From Setaria digitata (Eukaryota > Nematoda > Chromadorea > Rhabditida > Setariidae): a stretch of 33,087 nucleotides of DNA. The DNA lies in NCBI GenBank assembly GCA_003640385.1, contig RCAB01000609.1, positions 1-33,087 of the forward strand, read 5' to 3'. Numbering within the stretch: the stretch's first letter is position 1; each line of letters opens with the position of its first letter. This document shows, piece after piece, positions 10,199-33,087 of this stretch. Made by a program: the position numbers and the translations under genes. The notes beneath the pieces are model-generated. The model did not search any database, was not told the DNA's origin, and saw nothing but the letters and a program-made list of their open reading frames with translations.

Positions 10199-10990
10199 GA
10201 TCTCCATATTTTTCGCCGTGAAGTTTATATTAGACACCGGAGCATGTGCTGCTATATCTTAAAGAAAAAAAAATGAAGCTTGATAAATTCCAAGTAGACG
10301 GAGTACTTAACGCCAGTGCACGTACCAATTAACAATAATAAATATGAAACAGTATTACACGTGGAGAGATAGAGCAAATCTGCTTTTAAGTACAACCCTT
10401 GATTGATGACAATAATGACGATAATACTGATACTGTGGAATCATATCACAATTTCAAATAAATATCCCAATAACAACACTACTCACTGCAACATGAAAGA
10501 AATATCACATATTGTCAGCAGCACTGATAGTAGGAGTTAATCACTGAACTGTGATCAACTATTAGTTATTTATCAGTTAACTCTTCATACCGTATGCCAA
10601 ATTTATTTATAGGTCGAACCCGGACAGATTCTTCTGAGCAAGTAATCGGAACATTCAACCAATTTTCATTTTACTACTAATTATTTCTTGAATTTCTCAG
10701 TTTCTGAAGGTCCAAAACTCACTCCTGTTTATCTATTAGACTGCTTTCTGTGTTCCTAGTAAGATTTTGACAAGACTAAGTCTTGAAACTAATGGTAAAC
10801 AAACTGAAGCAGTAGCGTTAGAAGAATGTTAGAAGAGGTCCCTGAAGTGAAAGCATTGATTTAAAGTACAATCAGTACGAAAATATAAAATTGAGAAAAA
10901 GAAAGAGAAATAAAGTCAAGAAAAGACAGGGGTGAAGAAAGGCATGGGAAATGTACAGAAGAAACCACCTCACTGTCTGAGAAAGATGAT

Positions 10991-17525
<6,535 letters not shown>

Positions 17526-17535
17526 TCTACACGTT

Positions 17536-17537
17536 CT
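17536..17537 (-). promoter_or_regulatory. Likely spliced-leader acceptor of ksr
   Basis: Minus-strand TTGCAG lies ten bases before the chosen ksr start (ATG 17525-17523). An ATG upstream of the acceptor (MSCRTC) would also be in frame if the site is not used, so the start is likely but not certain. Confidence 0.45.
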
Positions 17538-18447
17538 GCAACTCATAAAATTAATCAAAAATTAAAATCTTCAAAATTTCGCAAGAAAAAAAAAAAAGAA
17601 AAAAGAAAGCCTTAACCAGAACATACCTCTAAATAATAATGGATTACAATGATTTATATCATAATACTTCATTTCCCAATTAGTACAAAAATACCAATAT
17701 GAGATTAATATCGTCAAGCCTATTAGGATACATCGGTGGAAGTATCCTGAGAAGCAATAATTAAATGAACTGAAAATATAAGCGAATAAAATAATCGTAA
17801 AAATTTGGCGTAAATATATAGTTATTTTGTATGTACATTTTCACTTTAGTAATCTTGTAAAAATTTGTTAAAATTTTTACAAAAACACACACACAAAAAA
17901 AGAAAGATAATTCTGAAAAAGCATAAAAAACATAAAGCACGTAAATGCATAATTACACCTCCGTGTTTAAATTAAAATTTCTGTGAAAATGTCGTACTGA
18001 TCAACATCGATGTGTGTTGAAATTATGAAATCTTTCATGTAAAAAAAAAAAAAGAAAAAAAAATTAGGTGTAGTTTTTAATTAAACTCTCATAAATATTC
18101 AAAATTCTAGTTATAAAATTTTTTTTCGATATCATTTTCTAATTATCTCAGCAAACTGATCACTGATGCAGAAATTCGATATGCTTCAGTTGCAGTAAAC
18201 GTTGAAACTGCTAAGAAACGACTATGGTACACTGTGATAAGGGTTATAATTTCAGTGTTACCCATTAGTTCGGATAGTTTTATGTAGAAAAAAAAGAAAA
18301 AGAAAAAAGAAAGAAAAGGAAATGAGAAGAGCCTTTTTTTGGTGCAAAAATTGACTGGTAAATTCTCGTCTTTTTTTTTTGTTTATTTTCATTTTTTAAT
18401 GAATAAAACCATTTATAAAATGACAAAATTTTCTAGTCTACTTTACC

Positions 18448-18639
18448 TCACGTAAATATCATTGGATAGCAAGCAATACATCCGTCTGAGATTGTCCTAT
18501 CAACATTCATCTCTATGATGAACTTTTGGAACGGCAACGGAACGACTAATCGATCTGTCCAAAATTTCCCGTCACTTTTTCTGTCCGTAACTTTCAAATC
18601 GGCCACTTTTTTGCATATTTACGGAGCACTAAAAGTTGG
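18448..18639. other. Short stretch open on both strands; possible exon or gene remnant, unrecognised
   Basis: Minus strand 18618-18448 reads 56 codons of balanced composition (including VADLKVTDRKSDGKFWTDR and ISDGCIACYPM) to a TGA, with a GTGAGG donor-like site at its end. Plus strand 18515-18639 reads 41 codons from ATG ATG to a GTAAGT donor. Base composition is less AT-rich than the surroundings. No family was recognised. At most one strand can be coding, and it may be chance. Confidence 0.2.
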
Positions 18640-19308
18640 GTAAGTTTAAAATAACCATTTCGAGAGTTCATTCTAGACCAGAAAAATATCGCACTTTAAT
18701 CGGAATGCTAACCATCCATTCGGTCTAGTCTGAAGGAATACTCGCTTGAAATACTAATTTTCATGCCACAAATTATTGCAATATATATTTGTTTTTTTTT
18801 TTTTTCTTTTTAACATTTCATTCTCGTTTAAAAATTTCAACTTGTCGAATTTCCATTCCTTTTATCATACTGTAAAGTATTAAATATAACAATCTACTTC
18901 TATATACATCAGTATTTCTGTTCACGAAGGTGAGGATATGAGGACGTACGTGTACTGAAAAATGATGGGATTAATCATACACGTGATTATATTTGCGTTA
19001 ATTGTCATTTTTCTTTATTCATTAAACGATTTCAATTGTTGCTATACGTTGTTATCTTCAGGGAATTGCTACTGTCTGAAACACGGAAATTTTGCCGTGA
19101 AAATAATAACGTGAACTTTATCTGACCTTTAGCCATTTTATTTGCATCATAATTTTAATAAATTTTTTTTTTTTTTTTCAAATGAACTTGATAAATTATT
19201 CTATCAAAATTTGTTTCACGAAAAAAAAAAAAAAAATTTATTTCAACGAAACAAAAAATTTGCATATCGGTCTCATACATTCGAGAAATTTCTTCTCCAA
19301 ATGCCTAA

Positions 19309-19440
19309 TTTCTTTTCTATACCCCTAACTTCTTTTCTCTTTCTCATTCCTCTTCCCGTCTTACCTCTTCTTTCACCATTATCTTCTCCTCATTTTACCA
19401 TTCTCTCTCTCCCCTCCTCTCTCATTCCTTCTTTATCATC
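19309..19440 (+). repeat. Polypyrimidine (CT-rich) tract
   Basis: About 130 bases made almost entirely of C and T on the plus strand, with only scattered purines. It sits roughly midway between ksr and hsp-110. Such tracts can be nucleosome-poor or factor-bound; no function is shown here. Confidence 0.8.
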
Positions 19441-21738
19441 TGTAACTAGATGGCTGGTAGGTAGGTACAAGCAGAGCTACCATTCTGCAACGGCAAACGT
19501 TCTGGAACCTTCGTGACGCAATCAATTGCGTTTGGTCTATGTGCATTTGATGTTTACTATTTATCAATCAGTTCGTTTCTTTTAACGTTTCATTCTTACG
19601 TCTTACACGCTTACGCTTACGTTATTAAGTGTAATTAGTCGGGAAGTATAATTATTATCACTTACCACCGAACTAATTCATACAGTTTTATTGTCATTCA
19701 TTGTGGGTTTCTTTTTTTTTTTCTCTGTAAACATTTAGTTTAAGATTTTCAATTTCGTTAAATTATTATGAAGATTTTGTTGTCACATTTAATAGTAGCA
19801 GTGGGATTTGTTAAATCTAGAGGTGACATTGGTTAAATGTTGAGCTTTAGTTTGGAGGAAGAAATTGAAAACGAAATGATAAAGATAAGTGCTTCTTGAT
19901 AAATTTTAAAGTTCACTTCTGAAATGATGAAAAAAATACATGGGCTGCTGGAAGTATGATGGAACATGTACATTCGTATGGTAAAATAGATTTTGCATTT
20001 ACCGAAATTTGGCTATTATTACATTTATAGGAAGTAGAGGATTAACAGAGTTAACAGAGAGAGCGCAGTAGATGTAATTATGAAATCAGTTCATTATCAT
20101 TTATTATTAATTTCTGTTTAGTAAAAGTTTATTTCAGCTTTGTTATTAAGAAAAAAAAAAAAAAAATAAAGAAGTAAAAAGGAAAGGGAAAAGGAAATGA
20201 GAAATTATTTTCCGATTTTTCTTGTTATTCTTCTTTTTTTTTTTTTTCTTTTTCAGAAAATTCAATTTTGGTTTCATATTATTTTGACATTTGTGCTCTG
20301 CTTCGAGCCACCATGGTTAATTATTTCATTTTCTTCGTGCATCCATTTTACATTGCGTGTTTTTGTTTGTGGAAAGAGATTGAAGAAATTGAGGAGTGAA
20401 GATTTCATATGTCAAAAAAGTTGAAAAATAAAGGTTGAGATAGTTCTCAAAAGTTTAGATATGACAAATCTTACTTTTTGCTTAGTTTTACTTCAGTGCT
20501 TTAAGTTCTTTATACATTAATTTTGCGAAGTAAAAAAAAAGCATGAAAAGCTGAAAAAAAAAGAAAACTTTCATAGAAATGTAGAGTTCTTTCTTATTTG
20601 TGTTTCAGTCTAGCGTTATTTAATCTAGCTCGATGCTACATCACTTTTACGTGGTGAATTATCATATAACGTAATTACCGCTTCACCTATTCTTTTTGCA
20701 CTTTATTTTCATTACATAATTGTGATGCATAAATATGCACTTAACTTTCATCTTATAGCGTATGATGTGTTTTTTATTTTTATGTGAAACTTGAGCACAT
20801 TTTTTCCCATTTATGTTTTTTCATTGCAGATATTTTTTTTTTTAGTCCCGTGAAAATTTCTTTTTGTTTTGCAGTTATCACATTAACTACAGAAGCAAAA
20901 GAAATGCGTACACATTTAAGAATAGTTCCCGTTCTCATTTATCATACACCTATCATTTTTTATTATGATTCACCTCAGCTCTTTTTTTTCTTTTCTTTTT
21001 TTTTAATCTTTATATTTCTCTCGCTTTTTTGCTGGTAGGCCGTCCGTTTCTTTAAAAATGTTTTGATGATTCAGCATTTTTAATGTACCATCAGTAAGTT
21101 CTTTCAAGTTCCTATGCATGTAACCTCAAAAGAGATGAATTTATTAAGTGGAAATCGGATAGCAGAAAAGCAACATTTTATATATGGCACAGAAGCTTAA
21201 AAGAAACCAGTATTTTGAACTTGTCATTTTAGCATCGTTGTTATTTTAAATTCCTAACGCAGAATATTAAAAAAGAAAGTTTTGAGTATAAGAAATACAT
21301 TATGTTCTGTATTTTGCATTTGACCTTTTTCCACATTTGAATTTTTAGTAAACTAAAAAGTCTGATTGGAAACGAATGAAGTCGAGAATATGGGAGAAAA
21401 AAAGAGCGGAAATTACCTCATATCTTTATAAAAAAACTACAAAATGTACTTGATACACGAAAATATTCTGAAGGAAATGAAGAGGAGTTAATAATGTTTC
21501 AATAAAATCAGAAATGAATCTTGATCCCGCATTCGAAAATTTACCGTATTACAAAGTTATATTGAAATACGGTGTGGGGTGTTAAAAAAAAAAAAAAATT
21601 TTGTGGTATACATTACAATTGAAAACTCTTTGTCCTTCTAATATTCTGACAATTTTCAATTTTGTTCCGTTTTCTGAAGTAATTAAAATTTCTGCTCTAC
21701 TATTTTTCTAAAAGCACTGAGGTACGTCTTGTATGATT

Positions 21739-21750
21739 TCTTCTAGAAGA
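21739..21750. promoter_or_regulatory. Heat-shock-element-like palindrome upstream of hsp-110
   Basis: TCTTCTAGAAGA is a perfect 12-base palindrome containing TTCnnGAA, two inverted HSF pentamer units. A third unit is imperfect (GTT where TTC is expected). It lies about 660 bases upstream of the hsp-110 start. Factor binding is inference. Confidence 0.25.
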
Positions 21751-22141
21751 GTTGAAAAAATATTATCCATTATTGGGAATATATCCATTCCACTTTTTTT
21801 TTTCACGTATTGAAAAATTTCTCTATGGTTAGATTGTTTTCTGATTAGATTTCCTCTGGTTAGATTCTTTGATTTTTTAATTTCAAATTGGATAATGTGT
21901 TGCATGGTATTATAATGGTATTTCATACAGTGTGGTCTCTGTGTGCACACTATGATATATAATTATTTGGTTCTCTTAATGGTTACAATTTTAGTTCCAA
22001 CTGTAATCGCAAAAACTCATTTAAATTTTTCTAGACTACAATATATTTTTTGTCTAAGTTAAAATTGTTCACCAAAGTTTAGCCTACCGTACGGTTCAGG
22101 ATGATTCATGTATGCTATCAATTGCTTATGAATTAGTTTAG

Positions 22142-27773
<5,632 letters not shown>

Positions 27774-28254
27774 TTTTCGTATCAGTTTTGAAATTATTTG
27801 TTTTGTTTCCTGTTTTTCAACGCATTATTTGTTTTATGAGATGGGCAGTCTAGTGGACCATTTCATCACCTATAATATTATTGTTATAGAGAAGCAAATC
27901 TAATCCAGAAAATTAAGGATGGCTTTGTCTTGAAATGTAAACTTAGTAACTTAAGACAGTTGTAAGTTGCCCTCCATATATACGTTGCTTTTATGTATTC
28001 CTGAAATTTGAATTCCGATTTTCACTTCGTAGTTCGCTGTAGCTGTCTTCGTGCAACGTGTTAACAGGGATGGTCTTGTTCATTTTGCTTTATTTCCGTG
28101 TTATCTTTGTTATCTGAATTGCTCTTCTAAATAAGTAATGTTCCTTTTCCCCCTCAAAGTGTTTCTGGCGAGTTATTTCAAAATTTTAATTGGTCAGAAA
28201 ATTTTTGCTTTTAATCTTTTTATCTTTTTATATCTTTAAAAGCTGATCCATTGA

Positions 28255-28260
28255 AATAAA
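28255..28260 (+). terminator. Candidate poly(A) signal of hsp-110
   Basis: AATAAA 482 bases after the hsp-110 stop; I saw no earlier canonical copy between. It lies only about 45 bases before an acceptor-like site and a new start codon, a spacing seen in nematode operons. Confidence 0.5.
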
Positions 28261-28312
28261 TGTGATTCGTATGATCAGTTTATTACTGGTGTTTAGTGTT
28301 GCAGTTGGTAAA

Positions 28313-29289
28313 ATGTGGCGGAATGCCAGTGTAAGTTGAAAGCAATTGAAAGTCTATTGTGTCGGACCTTTGGTCCGTCAATCTGACCCGAAATTCTCGA
28401 TTTTAATGAATTATTCCATAACTTAACAATCTGTTGAATCTGATTATTTAAAAAACGAAGTTTTGTTCATCGCATCATTTTCATCAAATTTTTGAGGGAT
28501 TTCAAACGTTGGCAGCACTTCATTAAGTTAGTTTGGACGTGTTTTTTCATCATGCAGTTATTAATTTCATTGAAAGATTTGGATGGGGGTCGTTATTTAA
28601 TGAATAGTGTAGTACTGGTAAGAAAAATGATGATGGTGTTTTGTAATGCATACTCCGTGAAGGTTAGACGGAAATGAACAAAACTACATGGGTATTATTT
28701 ATCATGAACAGCATTCATATATAGAGATTTGCATTCGTACAACTCAATTCAGTCATAACAGGACGTTCAAGAAAAAGGGGTACAATAAAGGCGTTCGGGG
28801 GTATCTGAAAAAAAGTAGCCGCCCATATGTGTGGTAATTTAATACGGAAAATCTGCTTTCTTTTTTCTTTTTATTTTTTGTGGAGAACTTTTGATGACTT
28901 GGAAAGAATGAGCCGTTATGTCACTGGCCAAATAAAGAACAGTTGGTCTTCTGCTCTCCAAATCAATAAAGGTTTGTATAATCAGAGATTTACTGCACTG
29001 TTTGACATGGATCCAATTATTCGATTACTGTTGGCGAAGTCTCGTCGGTAAGGTATCAGAACTATTTTCACTTTCTGAAATGAAACCGTCGTTATAAATC
29101 ATAATGACCATGTATTAAGTCATATGTGAATGAATGATCTATTGAAGTCATAATTAATTCATTGCATCGTTCTTGAAGTTATTCTGAAAATTTCTTCCTA
29201 AACATATGATAAATGCGTTTGTTTCCATTTATTTATCAATTTTAAAATTTTATGGTAATGATAATATATTTTGCAGTATTTTACTATGA
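28313..29289 (+). CDS. Candidate small gene, unrecognised product of about 84 residues
   Basis: Not recognised. A TTGCAG acceptor at 28299-28304 precedes ATG 28313. Proposed exons: 28313-28330 (MWRNAS, GTAAGT donor), 28558-28617 (LLISLKDLDGGRYLMNSVVL, GTAAGA donor), about 28884-29047 (including MSRYVTGQIKNSWSSALQI, LFDMDPIIRLLLAKSRR, GTAAGG donor) and 29277-29289 (stop TGA). Three good donors and coding-like residue use support it. The problem is the start of the third exon: the only AG nearby (28884-28885) puts it out of phase, while an in-frame join would need a boundary after GG at 28883. Alternatively the third block is a separate short protein starting at MSRYV. The N-terminus has no acidic residue in its first eleven positions, which would allow import into mitochondria, but that is speculation. 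It sits close behind hsp-110, so co-transcription is possible. Confidence 0.35.
28363..28377. repeat. Perfect 6-bp hairpin CGGACC-TTT-GGTCCG
   Basis: GC-rich stem in very AT-rich surroundings, three-base loop, inside the proposed first intron of the small gene. No RNA family was recognised. Confidence 0.6.
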
Positions 29290-29432
29290 CATTTTTAAAA
29301 GTATGAACATTTGCAAAAAAAAAAAAATTTCTTCAGTTGCACATGAAGAAAGTCCACAAACAAAAATTTATGCTAAAAGGTAATGAGTGAATAACTTGAG
29401 TGAAAAAGTAAATTAATAAGCAAAGTTTGTAC
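29290..29432. other. Spacer between the small gene and the SLC6 gene
   Basis: Short tail-to-tail region. Reading through the last SLC6 donor, the frame stays open to a TAG at 29375-29373, so the transporter may end here rather than splice on. Confidence 0.4.
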
Positions 29433-32400
29433 CTCCGTAAAAGTATCACCTTCCGCTATCCAAAGTTTGTATAAGCCAACTATAAGAATAGCCGATACAG
29501 ACGAGAGAGAAAAGAGTATACCAAGAATATTAGCTGTTTGTGGGTAAACAAAATCCTGATACTTTAATGGTTCATATGTAACGAAGCAGCTAATTATGGT
29601 GCCCTAAATTAGAGTTTGTTTTTTTCTTGAATTTTTAGCCTATTTCTTTATGTTATTGTTCATTAACATTTAGAAGTAAATTCATTCAAAATTTCTTTCC
29701 ATACCAATAAAAAAACTGGTGCACCAATGGACCAACATAGACGCCAATAGTATCCTGGTTCGAAACCCAGCATTTCTTTCAGATTTCCTATGAAATTGTC
29801 CATACCTGAAAATAATAATTTGTTGTATGGTATGATGATCAAGAATTTTTAATAGAACTGAGTAACTATTTTATGAAACTTAGTTTGACATAAATCTGTT
29901 GTGTCATGTTCCCATTAATTTTTCACATGAATGGATATCGGAAAGTTTGATGAGGCAAATGGAAAAAATTATACATCAGATAGGATCACTCATGAATCTC
30001 ATAAAAGGCATCCAGTTAATGCGACATTTATTTTTGATTAATGTGATTTAGCCAATCATAATATCGATTAAAAAATTTAAAATGCCGTATCAAAATTTTA
30101 AAAATTTCACATATCATCACACTTTCGATTTAAAAAAAGATTTGAAAGTGCTTTAGAAATTATCCATAAAAAAGAACAAAGCAACTACCAGATTATGGCA
30201 AAACCGTTTTAATAACAAAAAAAAAAGAAAAAACATTAAGTGACCTAAGTTACAAAATATCTAAAGAGTCAAGAAATTTGAGGTGTTAAATAGCAAATAC
30301 CGTAAAAGAATGAAATGACGATTGTTTCACAAAATACTGCAATTAAAAGACCCCATGAGGTACCGTAAATGATTAACCATTCCATAATTAGAATACCACC
30401 CTAAACAGTTTAGACTTATTCCAACTTTATTGTGCAAATAATGAAATTTATTTGCATTTAAGATAAAAAAATTTTAAACGAATGCTGCATGAATATAAAT
30501 ACAGAAAACAGATATTACATGAGATGACACGAGATATATCAGAGTTTATCATGCATGATCGTAAATTTAATGAATTGATGATATCACTAATAAGAGAAAC
30601 TAATTGGATTAAAATATTCTTAACAACGACGACGACATGCAGTATAAAGATAATAGTACGAAAATCAAACTTATCTTAGTACACATAGCAATCCCGATAA
30701 ACATGTAAAATGTGAATAGGATAGCAACGAAATATTCTCGATGACGTTTTAGTAATGGAAACTCATCACTTAATGCTGTGATTATTGCTTCGGAACCTCC
30801 GAACTAGAAACTTTTTAATTAGTAGTTCAAACTATAACATCTCACTTCGCCCATTATAAGAATTTAGAATCACAAAATTTAGAATCACTATATGTTGCTG
30901 TTTGCAATTTTTATTTTTTCAACTTTTCTGGTCCTAATATTTCTTTTTCTTTAGCACTTTTTTGGGCTACTACCATATTTTTAACACTATTATCAGTTTC
31001 AGCTTTCACTTCATCAGCTTTTTTAATTCTTACTGTCGAAAACGAATTAATCGGAATATATGACAAGACGAAGAGTTGACAAGTCAAGAATTAAAAGCGT
31101 AAGTGATGTTTATTCACTTACTGATTTCGAATAAAATAAAAAGTACAATGCAAGTAAGATTATCAATATTTTAAGCGAAACATTATTTATCCAAAAATAA
31201 AAGAAAAATACAGCACAGGAAAATAAACGTACCGAACTATCCAATCCCAATGTAAGTAGCATGAGAAAAAAAATTATGGAAAACACTGAAGCGCCAGGCA
31301 TTGTTGCTAATGCTTCTGGATACACAACAAATACGAGTCCCGGTCCTTCTTAAAATCAGTGGACTAAGCAATAAAGGTTGAAAAAATTATTTAGGAATAA
31401 ATACGATAAATTAAAAAATTCATTAATAATGCATTCACTAATTTTATAATTTTGAAAACTAAGTAACATATCTGGGCCACATCCTGCAGTGGTTTGCCAC
31501 TTTTGCATGACATATAGCCAAGTATCTGAAAAGTAAAAAAGAATTCAAATATAATAGAAATTCGAACAATATAAAATGCTAAAAATAATTCATGCTAATA
31601 AAATGAAAATAGAAATATAAACGTACCGAAAAGATGACAAAACCAGATAGAAAACTTGTTGCACAGTTAATTGTGCTTGTTATCAACGCATCACTAAAAT
31701 TTATAATTATAATTTCAATATGTTATAATGGTAGTAATGTGATTAATTTAGAAGTATAAGGAAAAGCAGAGAGAAAAAAGGAAAAGCAAAATCAAATTAA
31801 TTCTTTAAGGAAGTTTCTGCAGCATTTTTTCTGGGGAAAATAAATTGCGAAATAAAAAAAAAGACAGGGTATACCAGACTAATTAATTAAATTCTACGTA
31901 CTTTTAGTATGATAAATAGATGATTAAACCACAATAATTTAGCAGAAATTTTATCCGTTTAGGTGCCAATTTTTGTATTAGTTTATTACGTATAAATAGA
32001 TGAGTTTGAATAAATAAGCTGCTTACTGATAAACATTATTGTGAAATTCATTGTATGATGAATATGCCATTAAGACGCCAAATCCCGGACCCAATGAAAA
32101 GAAAACCTGAATTTATTACTTCTTTTTTCGTTTTTAAACTGGCTTATTTCTAAGCAATGCCAGACATAGTAATGTAATAACGCAATAATAATATAGGCAG
32201 CAACTAGAGCACTTTACCAGCCATATGGGAAGATGGCTTTACCTTAAATTTAACCACTGAGGGAACAAAAGAGATGCTTTATTCATCAGCTATGCTTTAA
32301 AAAGGAACAGCAAATAGCTTCGCGTTTATTCAAGATTAGATTTGATGCAACACTGGAAAAGGACTTCTAGTATTTAAGATTTGGCATTAGGTTTATTCAG

Positions 32401-32707
32401 TGTTTTTTTAATTTGAAAAATCAAAAAAAAAGAATTCTTAGTAGAATATTTTAGTGAAAAAAATTCTTATTCCCTTATTGCATTATTTTTGCAATATTTC
32501 GTTACTTTAACTTTAGTCCTACAGATTATAATTTAACTAAATGCCTACTTGAGTTGCAGCATCCTGCCAAACACTTGGTACTGTTAATTTTTCAAGATTT
32601 GGTTCTATATAATATCGAATGCCTTTTTCAGCTCCTGGTAGCGTAACACCACGTATAAGGAGTATTAATAAGACAACATATGGAAATATAGCCGTAAACC
32701 ATACAAC
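29433..32707 (-). CDS. SLC6 sodium/chloride-dependent neurotransmitter transporter, dopamine-transporter-like, 5' end outside window
   Basis: Plasma-membrane symporter that takes up a small amine or amino-acid substrate with sodium and chloride. Exons: 32549-32707, 32027-32106, 31627-31693, about 31471-31525, 31233-31348, about 30675-30803, 30301-30400, 29705-29805, 29433-29603; 326 residues from about TM5 to TM12. Diagnostic segments: [38 protein letters not shown] with [11 protein letters not shown] (TM6), [36 protein letters not shown] (TM8, sodium site), [16 protein letters not shown] and [28 protein letters not shown] and [11 protein letters not shown] resemble insect dopamine transporter, so a monoamine substrate is likely; the deciding TM1 aspartate is out of view. 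Two donors deviate: CAGA followed by TATGTT at 31470, and AAG followed by ATAAGT at 30674. Exons have no stops. Usual YRDAL reads YHDAL. The C-terminal end (29433 or 29373) is uncertain. Confidence 0.94.
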
Positions 32708-33087
32708 CTGTAGTAGTGAAAAAATTTGAAATTATACGGATAAAGCAAGTTTTAACGACTAAATTTTGCATAATCATGTATTAAATGTGGAAGGAAAGAA
32801 GTAGGACAAAGATGAAATCCCTGCAAGAATTATCCAAGAATGTATTAGTTAGCAATGCGGATAGGCACTGATTAATTGGGTACTTTCTGAATCACTTCAA
32901 AATTTCCATTCACTTTTTTTTTTTTTAAAATGATTTTTGCACACTTTTCAAGGGGAGTAGGGCAACTATTCATGACCTTTCACAGTAGCATATATATAAT
33001 CTATCCAAGCAGTATAAAGCTGTTTAAATGTATACGACTACTCCACGTACAAAAACACATATCCAAGCAAATGTCCGTGATTGCACG
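32708..33087 (-). other. Intron of the SLC6 gene, running off the window
   Basis: At least 380 bases upstream of the exon that begins FTAIFPYV. The acceptor at 32709-32708 is a clean CTACAG. I could not find the preceding TM4-TM5 exon in this stretch, so it should lie beyond the right edge. Confidence 0.6.

Larger units (their letters stand above)
9855..10990. other. Tail-to-tail spacer between mrpl-32 and ksr
   Basis: About 1.1 kb between converging genes. It should hold the ksr 3' UTR; AATAAA on the minus strand occurs at 10602-10607 and 10092-10097. It also has two inverted repeats, listed separately. I see no coding sequence: open stretches are short and low-complexity. Confidence 0.6.

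Noticed and set aside
10610..10625. AGGTCGAACCCGG, partly like a tRNA B box
   Set aside because: It lacks one consensus base and no acceptor stem or A box is found at the right distance.
19142..19516. 124-codon open frame on the plus strand
   Set aside because: Its phenylalanine, leucine, serine and proline runs come from T-runs and the CT-rich tract; no splice or start support.
29755..29770. GGTTCGAAACCC, like a tRNA gene B box
   Set aside because: It lies inside a conserved SLC6 exon (GFEPGYYW) and no tRNA cloverleaf can be drawn around it.

Overview
The window is nuclear DNA from a nematode, most likely a filarial or related spirurid worm. It is strongly AT-rich. It has many short-to-medium GT-AG introns with TTTTCAG-type acceptors, acceptor-like sites just upstream of start codons (as expected for spliced-leader trans-splicing), long A/T homopolymers, and proteins that read as clear orthologues of conserved animal genes. 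Two single-N positions (865 and 17370) mark a draft assembly. Species cannot be fixed from the sequence alone.

Layout, left to right. (1) 75-3545, minus: glycyl-tRNA synthetase, C-terminus outside the window. A short upstream exon at 3435-3545 supplies a predicted mitochondrial presequence in front of the cytosolic start. (2) 3546-4286: divergent promoter region. (3) 4287-7942, plus: proteasome lid subunit Rpn3/PSMD3. (4) 8600-9779, plus: mitochondrial ribosomal protein bL32m, in the same orientation and possibly co-transcribed with rpn-3. (5) 9780-10990: tail-to-tail spacer with two strong hairpins. (6) 10991-17525, minus: KSR, the Raf-MEK-ERK scaffold pseudokinase, in 19 coding exons. (7) 17538-22383: about 4.8 kb of gene-poor DNA with a pyrimidine-rich tract and, near 18.5 kb, a stretch open on both strands. 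(8) 22406-27773, plus: Hsp110, 17 coding exons. (9) 28313-29289, plus: a candidate small unrecognised gene close behind hsp-110. (10) 29433-32707, minus: the C-terminal two thirds of an SLC6 transporter resembling invertebrate dopamine transporters; the N-terminus lies beyond the right edge.

Most genes are housekeeping: translation in cytosol and mitochondrion (GARS, bL32m) and protein quality control (Rpn3, Hsp110). KSR serves Ras/ERK signalling and the SLC6 protein serves transmitter clearance. From memory, the C. elegans orthologues of rpn-3, mrpl-32 and hsp-110 lie together on chromosome III, so the window appears to keep part of an old nematode gene neighbourhood with ksr inside it.

I did not find an undescribed multi-gene system. 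The best leads are the mitochondrial presequence exon of GARS, the small gene behind hsp-110, a false duplication at the gap at 865, several splice boundaries that do not follow GT-AG although reading frames and homology continue across them, and the hairpin pair in the mrpl-32/ksr spacer.
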